A DNA stretch of 64,000 nucleotides. Origin: Leucaena leucocephala. Taxonomy: Eukaryota > Streptophyta > Magnoliopsida > Fabales > Fabaceae. The DNA is taken from positions 30,649,001 through 30,713,000 of the forward strand of contig CM073519.1 of NCBI GenBank assembly GCA_037074615.1. Direction: 5' to 3'. The notes beneath the pieces are model-generated. The model saw only the letters and a program-made list of their open reading frames with translations. It did not search any database and was not told the DNA's origin. Made by a program: the position numbers and the translations under genes. Each line of letters begins with the position of its first letter. Within the stretch, counting starts at the first letter, position 1. Positions 1 through 10,920 of the stretch are shown in pieces.

Positions 1-1072
1 TATCTCTTATATGAGATATCCTATCAATTTGAATTTCGAATTCAAACGTGATAGGGATTTAATTTATCCTTATAAATTAAATCTCATATATCTCATATAT
101 ATAATATATATATATATATACGAATTTATATATATATACGAATATAAATATAAATAAATATATATACATTCACCTGGATCTTTCATTGAATCTGGACATG
201 TCTTAGATTCAATGAATCTGGACATCATAGCTCGTGTTGGGCTATTTTGTGTGCGACCCTGTAGGCCCATATGAAGTTGGCAGGGGGCCATTTGCTATAC
301 TAGCCCACAAGTCGCAAGCGGTCTCTAGCAAGACATAACAACTACCCAAATCATATGAGGATCGATAAACGATGTAACCTTTTATACAACCATATCATGT
401 CCCTTCTGTCACGCGATATTTTGGTCATGGATGAGGCATGGATAATGTCATCCTCCTATTCCCGACCGTTACTTTCTCGATCCCTGAGTAGTCTGACTAT
501 AGAGATGGAACTACCTTTCCATTACAGTATGGCCATACATTTCTCAGACTCACTCATCGAGGGGCCCAGTAATATCTCTCCACGAATGTGAGGGACAAAT
601 TCCATCTTGACCATTCACATTCCTCCGCATGAAAAACCACTAAGCCCAAACATAGTCTTTATGATCACTCGGTCAAAAGTGACTTTTGACTAGGTCAAAG
701 CTGAGCGTTTTGTCATGTAGGAATCCATGATGATCTCAGGTCAAAGGGCATATTGACATGGTTTGTATATGAGAGAAGCTTATGACGTTACCCATGCAGT
801 TCTCTCATAGCGGGTCGGTCCAACACCCTGTACTCTTACATGTGCTTATGACTTTGATTTATATCTCTATACATCTTCAAAGTCATACTGGTCTTATTTC
901 ATCTGTGCTCCCACATAGATGATCGACCAGGGACATTTAGGATAATATCATGAATTATCCAAGGATGGTCATCATAGTAAACATGCAAATAATATGATAA
1001 CTCAATTAATAAATTCATAAATCAATAATGTTCATAAGACAATGATTGGCCCCTAGGGCACGATTTCCAACA
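1..1072 (-). mobile_element. Ty1/copia LTR (family C1), reverse, cut by window edge
   Basis: The minus strand starts with TGTTGGAAATCGTGCCCTAG at 1072 and runs left through sequence shared with the C1 LTRs at 4626-6325, 6348-8172 and 49874-52102. The order is the same in all: LTR head, a GC-richer block with the inverted pair attcattgaatct / agattcaatgaatc, an AT microsatellite, then the 90 bp palindromic repeat units at 1-95. The remaining 3' part lies outside the window. No coding content: the short ORFs here are LTR shadows. Orientation rests on the primer-binding site and gag of the same family at 56.5-58 kb. Family membership is secure; solo versus full element cannot be decided. Confidence 0.85.
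96..170. repeat. AT-rich microsatellite inside copia C1 LTR
   Basis: Run of TATA and ATATAAATA motifs around two copies of tatatacgaat. The same block occurs in every C1 LTR of the window (about 5605-5670, 7205-7265, 51340-51410 and 55665-55735) with different run lengths, as expected for a slippage-prone tract within a repeated LTR. Confidence 0.85.
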
Positions 1073-1235
1073 AAATAGTTCCAAGTAATGATGTTATATG
1101 ACATGGTTGAGCCACAATGCTCATGACGTAATGAAAAATAGTAAATGATGGAATAAATGTATGACATTTTACAGACATTTAGTTAACATGTTAAGCTTTG
1201 TTTTGACACCAAGAATTCCATATTTTGAGTTACAT
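1073..1235 (+). mobile_element. Fragment of a gypsy G1 LTR
   Basis: This stretch matches the interior of the complete G1 solo LTR around 25430-25560. Shared landmarks are taatgaaaaatagtaaatga, ggaataaatgtatga and gttttgacaccaa. It is cut on the left by the copia LTR ending at 1072 and fades on the right near 1235, where SIRE-like LTR sequence begins. It is a relic with neither LTR terminus. Confidence 0.7.
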
Positions 1236-2510
1236 AATGAAGAAATAGAGAATGTAATAAATTTGGAAGTTGTTATTTCATCTATTCGTTCTCCGTTGTT
1301 CAGTTTTCTTTATTGATGCTGAGTCTTTATATAGCATTTACTTCAGTTGGTAGCCATTAGACTCAAATTTATAACTGTTGGAGTGAAGGTGTTATTGGTC
1401 GATGAGTAGGTGAGATTTAATGCTTCATCAGAAGTAGCAAGTTCAAGTTACTATAGCCTTCATCATTTCAACTTCTTAGCCTTCTCTGAACACACTCAAT
1501 CTCAAAAGATTTGTTAGTAGTTAAAACAATGATTAAGTGTATGAACCATTAATAATCAACTCTTTATAAAAGATCAGGTTCTTAATCAAGTTCAGATGAC
1601 TTTCAAAAAAATATATTACATTAATCGATTAACTAATGGATTAATTATCATTAATTCGATCAATGTGTTAATTAATGAAAGAAACAGAAAATAGAGCATC
1701 ACATTGATAAGAACTCTCAACCATAGCTAATGTAATTTGATAAAATAAGTTTCTCAATAGATATTAATAAAAACTGTAGAGAAATATATGTATATTTCAT
1801 ATATAGCTAAAAGAGAGATGTAATTAGTTTCAATGCAAACAGATAGAGATATTTGAAATATATGTAGTTAATCAATTAATATAAGTTAATTGAATATTTA
1901 GTCGATTAATGTCTCTAGAAGAATTGAAACAAAAAGGTTTTCATACTAATTAATCAAACAATTAATCCACTAGTATAAATTAATCGATTAACTAATGGAT
2001 TTAGATTTGAATTTTCACAAAATTATTCTTCACTGATTAATCAAACAATTAATGGATTAATATAAATTAATCGATTAATAGAGTTATTTAAGTTCATAGG
2101 AAAAACTATTCTCAACTGATTAATCGAATAGGCAATAGATTAATCAATCTATTAATTGATTTATCTATTCAATTCTAGAGAGATATCTTATGACATTAAT
2201 CGAACACTTAATTGATTAATGGACATTTATTAATCGATTAACTAATCGATTAATTGAGTTTCCTATATAGCACATAATATTGTCCTTATATTAATTGAAT
2301 AGCCAATCGATTCATTGATACTCATTAATAGATTGATTAATCAATTAAGCACCATTAATCAATTAACTCCTTTGGTTTTTCTTTTTTACATCTTTTAAAC
2401 AAAGAAACACTTTGGATTATTTTAAATCACTTTTGACATCATTGAAGTATATAAATAACTTAATAATTTGATTTCCTTTTGACATCGTCAAAACATTATT
2501 AAACCTAACA
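1236..2510 (-). mobile_element. SIRE-like copia LTR with TTAATCGATTA-type motifs
   Basis: On the minus strand an LTR start, TGTTAGGTTTAATAATG, begins at 2510 directly after a polypurine tract at 2511-2524 (AAAAAGGGGAGAA on the minus strand). From about 1615 to 2370 the LTR is packed with degenerate, often palindromic copies of ttaatcgattaa and attaattgatta. A TCGATTA-rich LTR next to an AAAGGGGGAGAA tract is a pattern known to me from SIRE/Maximus-type copia elements; assigning it here is inference. The left boundary, near 1236 where the G1 fragment ends, is approximate. Confidence 0.65.
1615..2370. repeat. Interspersed TTAATCGATTAA-type palindromic motif array
   Basis: Many imperfect copies of a roughly 11-12 bp palindrome (ttaatcgatta, ttaattgatta, attaatcaattaa) at irregular spacing of about 10-40 bp, separated by short unique AT-rich sequence. 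A similar array lies at 37790-38345. Spacing is too irregular for a satellite or CRISPR. Most copies are self-complementary around TCGA. Confidence 0.8.
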
Positions 2511-2524
2511 TTCTCCCCTTTTTA
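2511..2524 (-). other. Polypurine tract of SIRE-like copia
   Basis: Read on the minus strand this is an A4-5 GGGGAGAA tract directly abutting the LTR start TGTTAGG. The neighbouring sequence encodes a run like TTGTTATCATTAAAAA, the usual context of this tract in SIRE-like elements. Plus-strand priming of cDNA would have started here. Confidence 0.7.
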
Positions 2525-4335
2525 ATGATAACAAAACCAAATAAGTTAAAATCATTAAAAAGTCAAATAAGAATAAAAATGCAACTTAAATAACAAATAT
2601 CATTAACATTTCAAAGTTCTTCAAACCAAGTACAACATAATAAAAAATAGAAATAAACTCAAATAAATTCAGTTGATGGACTCTATAGAAGAGTTATCCT
2701 TCTCTTCACTTTTTATTTCCCCTTTTTTGCATCATCTAAAAGGGTTTGGGGCCATAGATGAAGGAATGATAAGAGGAAGTTGGGGTAATAGAAGGTCAGG
2801 TGTTGTGGAAATGGGAGGAAGGATTATAGTAAGTGAATAGCCTAAGGCATAAATGCTGGGGACTCTGAGAGAAAAGTGGGTGACGCATCAGAAACTTCAG
2901 GAATATGCATATCATACTGGATCTCTAATGATGGTAAAGCTTGATCCCAAAGTTGTTCCTCAGATAAAGAAGTTCCAATGTTGTTCAAATTAGCCAATAA
3001 AATATTCTTCACATTAAACACTTATTGGTGGATTGCCTCTTGTCTCTCTGATATGGCCTCTTACCTCTCCCTGACTTCATCCTTAAAAGCTTGAAAATCC
3101 CATAAATGAGCTTCAAATAATATTTGGATACCATATCTTTGCCTCTCCTGAATCATATTAGCCTTTTTTCTTGAGGCAATAAGTTTGCTCCCTAGCTTAG
3201 TGAACTCAGCCTAAAGGTACCTCTGAATAGATATGCACCTAGAAATGAAGGTACAGTAGACACTTAGGGTCCAACAAAGGAGTGACCTTCATCCTAAGGA
3301 AGAAAAGCACTGGCAGTAGGCTGCCGCTTGTCTTGGTAGTTTTGGGGAAGGATGCCTTTCTTGGCATCATAGGGAAGATCAATCTTCATCTTGTTCAGTT
3401 GTGTCATCCCAAAGGCACCAATTTATTCCTTCTTTCTTCCCTCCAAGTGATGGATGTTGTAGTGCTTGAGAAAGAAGGAGCAAGCTATGGAAATAGCATG
3501 TGAGTGGTTATTGTCCTACTCAAATAAAACTCCCTCATATGGTTCTATATGAAAACTCCTAGGGTGAGATTTTCTCCACTTACTATTATGGCGAGAGTGA
3601 TGTAATCTTGTTGAGTTAGGTAGGTGAAGCTAGTAGACTTGATAATCATATACCAAGAGTAAATATAGTGATGATGTGATAAAAATCACACATCTAACTC
3701 AAGGTGAAATACAAGGAACCAGGAAAGGGCTTATTGGTTTGCATGAGGATATGATAGGCCTTAGCACGATCCATATTCTTATTGGCATTGAAGTAAGAGC
3801 ACCTATCATCTGATTGATGTTACTGAAGTCCAACTTTATCTCCTTACTTCTTAGCTTATAGTCAAATAACTGTCCACAATGTTGTCATCTTCATCCAATA
3901 TGTCATACATTTTCATGTTATAATAAAATATGTTGACTACATCTAGACTATAGGTCTCATTGATCCTAAACTGAATTTCAAAGTGGTGTAAAGGTTATAC
4001 CAAATCCTAATTGACCTTTTGGTCAGCCTTAATAGCAGGGATATCCACATAAACTACAGGAAAACACTTCTTCTACCTAAACTCTAAGCTATACTTAGCC
4101 ATAGTAACGTTTAAATCCAAGTTACCTTGTAGAAATTGCACACTTGGTGGCTAAGAATCTGAGGGAGATGGAATTGAAGAAGGCTTCCTAGATCTCCTCT
4201 ATATCTTACCAAGAGACTTAATGGCAGTCTGTACAGTCTTTTTTGGCATGATAGTAAAATAAAGATTAGAGTCCGTGTCAGAGTTAATATGTTGAGACTT
4301 TGCCTTTCTCTTTGATACAGACTTTGAAAAAGGCT
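2525..4335 (-). pseudogene. Decayed 3' ORF of SIRE-like copia element
   Basis: Reading right to left, fragments of coding sequence alternate between frames with many stops. Recognisable stretches include a Lys/Ser-rich segment near 4200-4330, YDILDEDDNIVDSYL near 3890-3930, and a Gln/Glu-rich coiled-coil-like part near 3000-3180. The position, just before the polypurine tract and 3' LTR, fits the extra ORF that many SIRE-like elements carry downstream of pol. It resembles plant putative-transposon-protein ORFs in layout only, and I cannot assign a domain with certainty. The 5' part of the same ORF continues at 9511-9797, beyond the gypsy insertion. It is broken beyond function. Confidence 0.5.
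4331..4335. repeat. Target-site duplication AGGCT (left)
   Basis: AGGCT directly precedes the TGTAACATCC start of the inserted LTR. The same five bases follow its CA end at 9511-9515. This marks a single gypsy-type integration into the SIRE-like ORF. Confidence 0.85.
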
Positions 4336-4625
4336 TGTAACATCCCTATTTTTATTACTATATTTAAGTACAACTAAAAATATTATTTATTAATAACTTA
4401 AAAATATTATCTAATTAAATTATTATAGTTTAGTATTTTTATTAAAATATTATATCTAGATTACCCTACCATTATCTTGACTTAGGGTTTTCTGATTTGA
4501 TTGTTAATATTAGTTAGGGATTTATTAGGATTTGGCTTCACATATAGATATAGATATTAATATTATTACTAGATTAAAAAGAGGAAAATAAAATAAGGGG
4601 AAGCTTAAGGAATTTTTGAATTGGG

Positions 4626-6325
4626 TGTAAGGAATTGGAAAACACGCAGCAGAAATTAGCTTAAAATTTTTTTCCATTACTTGCTAGGATCTACCATATG
4701 TGTTTAAGTCAAGTGGAAAGAAGTATTACCCTCAGTATTCAGTCACGACTTTCTCAGCTTCTAGTTGCAACATCCACATCTTCTCTTTGTGGCTCGTGAT
4801 CTCTTTTCGATTGTAAGAAGTCGATGACCCAGGTCAGCTTCCTCTACTGGTATCCACACGAACAACGTTCTAACCATGAACGACGTGCTTGTACCTCCTG
4901 TCCCTCCAGGGCTTACTCAAGAATTTGTCCTCTCCGTCTCTATTTCGGCAGTTTCTTATCTGCAAACCTTTTGCGGATTCCCATTCACACTTTTTGATGA
5001 TCCAACCTAGCTCCTAAATATCAGATATATAGGATGCTATGCATGTTACCACAGACTTGAATTTTTTGAATTAATCTTATATTAATTTTGAAATTAATAC
5101 AATATATATTGTATAATTTGATAAGAAACTAATTAAATAAACAGTGTTTCTATTAAATTCATCCCACAGATTTAATTCACCCATTTATTTAATTTAAAAT
5201 AAAGATATGACGGAACTATATTTGATTTATTCTCATAAATCAAATTTGAGATATCATATCAATTTGAATTTCAAATTCAAACGTGATAAAGATTTAATTT
5301 TATCCTTATAAATTAAATCTTGTAAATATCTCTTATATGAGATATTATATCAATTTGAATTTCAAATTCAAACGTGATAGAGATTTAATTTTATCCTTAT
5401 AAATTAAATCTTATAAATATCTCTTATATGAGATATCATATCAATTTGAATTTCAAATTCAAACGTGATAGAGATTTAATTTATCCTTATAAATTAAATC
5501 TTGTAAATATCTCTTATATGAGATATCATATCAATTTGAATTTCAAATTCAAACGTGATAGAGATTTAATTTATCCTTATAAATTAAATCTTGTAAATAT
5601 CTCTTATATATAATATATATATATACGAATTTATATATATACGAATATAAATATAAATAAATATATACATCCACCCTGGATCTTATATGAGGCATGGAGA
5701 ATGTCATCCTCCTATTCCTGACCGTTATTTTCTCGATCCCTGAGTAGTCTGACTATAGAAATGGAACTACCTTTCTATTACAGTATGACCATACATTTCT
5801 CAGACTCACTCATCGAGGGGCCTAGTAATATCTCTCTACGAATGTGAGGGACAAATTCCATCTTGACCATTCACATTCCTCCATACGGAAAACCACTAAG
5901 CCCGAACATAATCTTTATGATCACTCGGTCAAAAGTGACTTTTGACTAGGTCAAAGCTGAGCGTTTGTCATGTAGGAATCCATAATGATCTCAGGTCAAA
6001 GGGCATAGTGACATGGTTTGTATATGAGAGAAGCTTATGACTTAACCCATGCAACTCTCTCACAGCGTGTCGGTCTAACACCTTGTACTCTTACATGTGC
6101 CTATGACTTTAATTTATATCTCTATATATCTTCAAAGTCATACTGGTCTTATTTTATCTCTGCTCCCACATAGATGACCGACTAGGGACATTTAGGATAA
6201 GATCATGAGTTATCTAAGGATGGTCATCATAGTAAACATGCAAATAATATGATAACAATTAATAAATTCATAAATCAACAATGTTCATAAGACAATGATT
6301 GGCCCCTAGGGCACAATTTCCAACA
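4626..6325 (-). mobile_element. Complete copia C1 LTR, reverse
   Basis: On the minus strand it runs from TGTTGGAAATTGTGCCCTAG at 6325 to a CCTTACA end at 4626, about 1.70 kb. This is the only C1 LTR here with both natural termini and no later insertion. It contains the 90 bp repeat array at 5248-5613 and the AT microsatellite. The left neighbour ttggg (4621-4625) is not repeated at 6326, so the insertion is not a simple solo LTR with clean duplication. To the right, a second partial C1 LTR starts within about 25 bp. Confidence 0.85.
5248..5613. repeat. About four tandem 90 bp units within copia C1 LTR
   Basis: Units begin near 5248, 5339, 5429 and 5519. Each holds three inverted repeats: tttgaatttcaaattcaaa, a taatttatccttataaatta block, and atatctcttatatgagatat. 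The first two units carry an extra T (gatttaattttatcc). Small ORFs translating this array are repeat artefacts. Confidence 0.9.
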
Positions 6326-6347
6326 GCAAGCCAAACAAATTAAGAGA

Positions 6348-8172
6348 TATCTACCGTATGTGTTTAGGTCAAGTGGGAAGAAGCATTACCCTTAGTGTTT
6401 CTCAGCGACTTCCACAGCTTCTCTTCGCAGCTGGTGATCTCTTTCTGATCGCAAGAAGACGTCCACAGCTTCTCTCCGCAGCTCGTGCTCTCTTTATGAT
6501 CATGAGAAGTCGATGCCTCAGGTCAGCTTCCTCTGCTAGTATCCACACGAACAGCGTTCCAACCACGAACGACGTGCTAGCGTCTCCTGTCCCTCCAAGG
6601 CTTTCTCAAGAGTTTGTCCTCTCCGTCTCTACTTCAGCAGTTTCTTATCTGCAAACCTTTTGCAGATTCCGTTCGGCCTTTTGTGTTGTGTGTTGTGTGT
6701 CGTGTGTCAAAAACGTAGATCCTAAAATCAGATATATAGGATGCTCTGCGTTTTCCTCAACTGAATTGGATTTTACAATTAATCTATATTAAATCTAAAA
6801 TTAATACAATATCACATATTATATAATTTGATAAGAAACTAATTAAATAAATAATGTTTATATTAAATCCGTCCCACAGATTTAATTCACCTATTTATTT
6901 AATTTAAATAAAGATAAGATTGGACTATATTTGATTTATTCTCATAAATCAAATTTGAGATATCCTATCAATTTGAATTTTAAATTCAAACGTGATAGAG
7001 ATTTAATTTATCCTTATAAATTAAATCTTGTAAATATCTCTTATATGAGATATCCTATTAATTTGAATTTCAAATTCAAACGTGATAGAAATTTAATTTA
7101 TCCTTATAAATTAAATCTTGTAAATATCTCTTATATGAGATATCCTATCATTCAAACGTGATAGAGATTTAATTTATCCTTATAAATTAAATCCTATATA
7201 TCCCTTATATATAATATATATATACGAATCTATATATATACGAATATAAATATAAATAAATATATACATCAACCTTGGATCATTCATTGAATCTGGACAC
7301 GTCTTAGATTCAATGAATCTGGACATCATAGCTCGTGTTGGGCTATTTTGTGTGCGACCCTGTAGGCCCATATGAAGTTGGTAGTGGGCCATTTGCTATA
7401 CTGGCCCACAAGTCACAAGCGGTCTCTAGTAAGACATAACGACTACCCAAATCATATGAGGATCGATAAACGATATAACCTTTTATACAACCATATCATG
7501 TCCCTTCTGTCACGCGATATTTTGGTCATGGATGAGGCATGGATAATGTCATCCTCCTATTCCTGACCGTTACTTTCTCGATCCCTGAGTAGTCTGACTA
7601 TAGAAATGGAACTACCTTTCTATTAAAGTATGGCCATACATTTCTCAGACTCATGCATCAAGGGGCCAGAAATATCTCTCTACGAATGTGAGGGACAAAT
7701 TCCATCTTGACCATTCACATTCCTCCGCATGAAAAACCACTAAGCCCGAACATAGTCTTTATGATCACTCGGTCAAAAGTGACTTTTGACTAGGTCAAAG
7801 CTGAGCGTTTGTCATGTAGGAATCCATGATGATCTCAAGTCAAAGGGAATAGTGATATGGTTTGTATATGAGAGAAGCTTATGACGTAACCCATGCAGCT
7901 CTCTCATAGTGGGTCGGTCCAACACCTTGTACTCTTACATGTGCCTGTGACTTTGATTTATATCTCTATACATCTTCAAAGTCATACTGGCCTTATTTCA
8001 TCTCTGCTCCCACATAGATGACCGACTAGGGACATTTAGGATAAGATCATGAATTATCCAAGGATGGTCATCACAATAAACATGCAAATAATATGATAAA
8101 CACAATTAATAAATTCATAAATCAATAATGTTCATAAGACAATGATTGACCCTTATGGCACATTTTCCAACA
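6348..8172 (-). mobile_element. Copia C1 LTR, reverse, 3' end truncated
   Basis: The minus strand starts TGTTGGAAAATGTGCC at 8172 and follows the C1 order leftwards, ending near 6348 inside the U5-like part (compare 4690). The 3' terminal bases CCTTACA are absent. The 22 bp between this LTR and the one ending at 6325 (gcaagccaaacaaattaag...) is unexplained. A polypurine-like sequence lies immediately to the right at 8173-8186, so this copy looks like the 3' LTR of a reverse element whose body is almost gone. The 144-codon ORF at 6358-6792 sits in the LTR and has no recognisable domain. Confidence 0.8.
6956..7200. repeat. Tandem 90 bp units (2 full plus 1 deleted) in copia C1 LTR
   Basis: Units start near 6956, 7045 and 7136. 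The last lacks the palindrome tttgaatttcaaattcaa (tatcctatcattcaaacgtg). The copy number differs from the neighbouring LTR, which has about four units. Confidence 0.85.
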
Positions 8173-8339
8173 ACCTCCCACTTGCACTAGGTACAATCAT
8201 GGAGCAGTAAAGACATATACATAGACATATATATTATGTATGTGCTTCACAGACATAGACATATATATTATGTATGTGCTTCAAGCTATAAAGAGATATA
8301 GATAGACTATCGTTAAGGTTTTGGAGTAACTCCTATTAA
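8173..8339 (-). mobile_element. Copia internal 3' remnant with polypurine tract and 34 bp tandem duplication
   Basis: On the minus strand GTGCAAGTGGGAGGT ends directly at the LTR start, a typical copia polypurine tract context. Next to it, a 34 bp unit (catagacatatatattatg...) is repeated twice at 8220-8287. The boundary with the resumed gypsy LTR, near 8290-8340, is not sharp. Confidence 0.6.
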
Positions 8340-9510
8340 AGTACAAGATTGTTTATGATTTGATATTGTTCTAGCACTAGATTATTCCTTACTTTAGTAA
8401 GAGGTAACCACTTTCTACTAATTGTGTGTGCTAATATGATCTTTGTGAGTGATTTAACATACATATATATAAATCTATTGATATTGATATGATTGTAATG
8501 AGAAAAATTGTTTGATGATTTTTATTGAAAATAGTCTTGTGAGATTTAAAGTTTAATTTAGAAAGTTTGAGTTGAGATTATAAACTTGTTATATTTTGAG
8601 ATTAGAATTTGAAAAAGGTTATCTTGAGAAAACCCTTTTTGTGATATTTATTAAGCTATTGATATTTTAATTAATATGATTATTTTGAGAATTATGCATT
8701 AGGGATGGGTGATAATTGAGCTATATTTCTACCACGTAATATAGCCTCCATTGGAGCTCAATGGTTGGCATTTGTCCCACCAGTTTACCGAGGGACTTGC
8801 CCTACCTATTTATTGAGGGGCTGCTACACCCTCACTTATTTATCGAGGGGGAATAAACCCATAGTCTGGTCACATGCTCTGTGGATTTTAGCCTATCTAT
8901 ACCACTTGATAAGTTAGCATTTGAGTGGTCAGTTATCACTAGCCCATGGGTTCAATTGGTGGGAATAAGGCAATTGGTTGGATTGATGGGAGAAACTTGG
9001 GTGGGTTATCCATTTGATTCTATTATGATAATATGTTATTTTCTATATATTATATTTTGTGATTGGTCCCACTTAACACCATATGAGCACATGTTAGTAC
9101 TCATGATGAGTATAATTGCTAATTACTAAGACGTTTGACTCACCCTATTATTATTAACATTTTTTAGGTTATAGTCTCATCTTAGGACCCCCAGCGAAAA
9201 TTTTATAGGCTTGATTAAAGTTATATTAATTGTATAGCCATATCCCTTTAAGGTATGTGTAGAATATTTGTATATTGTCACAATATGTTTCATTTTGCAT
9301 ACTCATATATTCTATTACTTTATTTATATCTTAAAAAAAGTCTTTTTATAACCATGGTAGAGTTCATTTAAATTTTAGTTAAACTTTTTTGTACCATGGT
9401 TAGCTCTTTCGAAATAAACTAAATTTATTTATAATATTATTTTTAAATTATATTGGGTACAAAATAAGTCTAAATAATTAAGAATAGTTATATTTTAGGA
9501 TCATTTTACA

Positions 9511-9797
9511 AGGCTCAGATGCTTTGCTCTTTTCTTGGCTGTTCCCCTTACTGGAGCCTTGCTCCCTAGCACCTTGCCTTTCTCTTTTGACACTTATAGG
9601 CCATCTTTTGCCACCTTAGGTTGATATTTCTTATTTTTCTCCTTTGAGATTGAGGGATGAGGAATGTTAGACACTGATTTAGAGGGAATTTGCTCGGACC
9701 CATTTGGATTGGTGGTTTTAGTTCCTATAATCACAAATGAAGATTTTGGAACTTTGAGTAAATGATTGGTGAAATAGAGAAATTTGTGGATGATTGT
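9511..9797 (-). pseudogene. 5' part of the decayed SIRE-like 3' ORF
   Basis: This is the continuation of the ORF at 2525-4335, separated from it by the gypsy LTR flanked by AGGCT. An open frame reads from about 9848 down to 9594, but the part beyond 9797 is gypsy LTR and belongs to the insertion, not the ORF. It is rich in Lys, Ser and Pro (SKEKNKKYQPKVAKDGL near 9600-9650), a low-complexity linker-like composition. A stop follows at 9594. No catalytic motif is visible. The lysine-rich theme continues across the insertion point into 4200-4330, which supports the two parts being one ORF. Confidence 0.5.
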
Positions 9798-10920
9798 TGT
9801 CATATTCTCAATTTTCTTATCTGGAATGCATAGAAAGTTTGTGTTCAATATATATGGAATTTTATAAGGAAAATGTTGTAAGTTAAGAAAGGAAAGGGAT
9901 TAAATTACAAATAATAGAAAGTTCAAGGACTTAAGTGTAATTTAGAGAAGTCCCAAGGTCTAAAATAAAATGTAGAGACAAATTTTGGGCCATGAAGTGT
10001 AAAAGTGTAAAGGACCAAAATGAAATTTGTCAAAGTTCAAGGGTAAAGTTATAATTTTGATGAAGTTATGCCAGAAAAGGCCTAGAATTGGCCAAAAATA
10101 TTATAGTCCTAAATTTTATCAGTAAATAGATAATGGTAATTGAGCTAGGCATATTTTTTAGAATTTTAATTTGAGGCCCCACATAATTAATATTAATTTC
10201 TAAAGTTTAGAGATTATTATATAACCCTATGGACTTCCTAATTAGATGAAATTTGGCAGGAAATTCCTATAATTAATATAAGAATTTTTGAAACTGACAG
10301 AACACAAAAAGGAGTTCAATAAAAATTATAATGGAATTTACAGTTGAATAATGCACCTGATAAGTACTTTTGGATTAGTTTTCTCCGGAATTGAGCCATA
10401 AAGGCATTGGACCCATTTAAAGGCTCAAGTTGGTGTCCTATAAGCCCAATAAGATACATGAATAGTTATATGGGTCAATGTTTAGAAAAACCCTTAAAAG
10501 TGCAAAATTATAAAAATGCCCCTATATTGTAATACTAAACAAGAAATGAATGGAAGGCATTTTGGTCATTTGGACATGGTCAAAATGTTGAGAGACATAC
10601 AGGAATAATTAATCAAAGTCAATATATGCCCAAATAAGATGTAAAGAAGTATGAAATAACAATTATACCCTTAGTGCTAATATAGTGTAAAACATTAAAC
10701 TAAGGGTATTTCAGTCATTTTCTAAAGGATGATAAGCAGATAAATACTCTATTTAACAATGTCAGTGGTAGAAAAAAATCTAAACACTAATTTTCATGAT
10801 AAAATACATATTATGGAATATCATAAAAGTTAGAAACGTAAAACAGTCTGATTTTTGTACAACTGACTGAGTACCGTATTGGACTAAAATTTTTCCTATC
10901 AGTATTTTCCTATGTCTTAC
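9798..10920 (+). mobile_element. Gypsy family B LTR, 5' third (host of element A)
   Basis: It begins TGTCATATTCTCAATTTTC at 9798 and parallels the family B LTR that starts at 34542. Shared landmarks are aaagggattaaattacaaat, ggcattttggtcatttggac and the cagtctgatttttgt block. It is interrupted at 10921 by element A and resumes at 20010. The five bases before it are attgt; the partner duplication is not found because the far end is lost. Confidence 0.8.
10916..10920. repeat. Target-site duplication CTTAC (left) of element A
   Basis: CTTAC precedes the LTR start at 10921 and recurs at 20005-20009 immediately after the right LTR end GACA. On both sides the flank matches family B LTR sequence around 35670, so the duplication lies in a known host context. 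Confidence 0.92.

Larger units (their letters stand above)
4336..9510. mobile_element. Gypsy-type LTR (probably solo) split by nested copia LTRs
   Basis: The element starts TGTAACATCC at 4336 and ends ATCATTTTACA at 9510, flanked by a perfect AGGCT duplication. Its own sequence is 4336-4625 and roughly 8340-9510, about 1.45 kb together, and the space between is filled by copia C1 LTRs. No primer-binding site, polypurine tract or pol sequence is visible, so a solo LTR is most likely. The block at about 8779-8857 has three quasi-repeats of tttaccgagggacttg / tttattgaggggctg / tttatcgagggggaata. Transcription orientation is not resolved. The small ORF at 8881-9129 is not recognisable as a protein. 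Confidence 0.75.

Noticed and set aside
1615..2370. Possible CRISPR-like array of short palindromes
   Set aside because: Spacing is irregular, the motif is degenerate, and the DNA is plant LTR sequence.
5428..5613. Open frame with repeated peptide, also at 6931-7161 and 51358-51684
   Set aside because: These are translations of the 90 bp LTR minisatellite. The repeated peptide reflects repeated DNA and appears on both strands.
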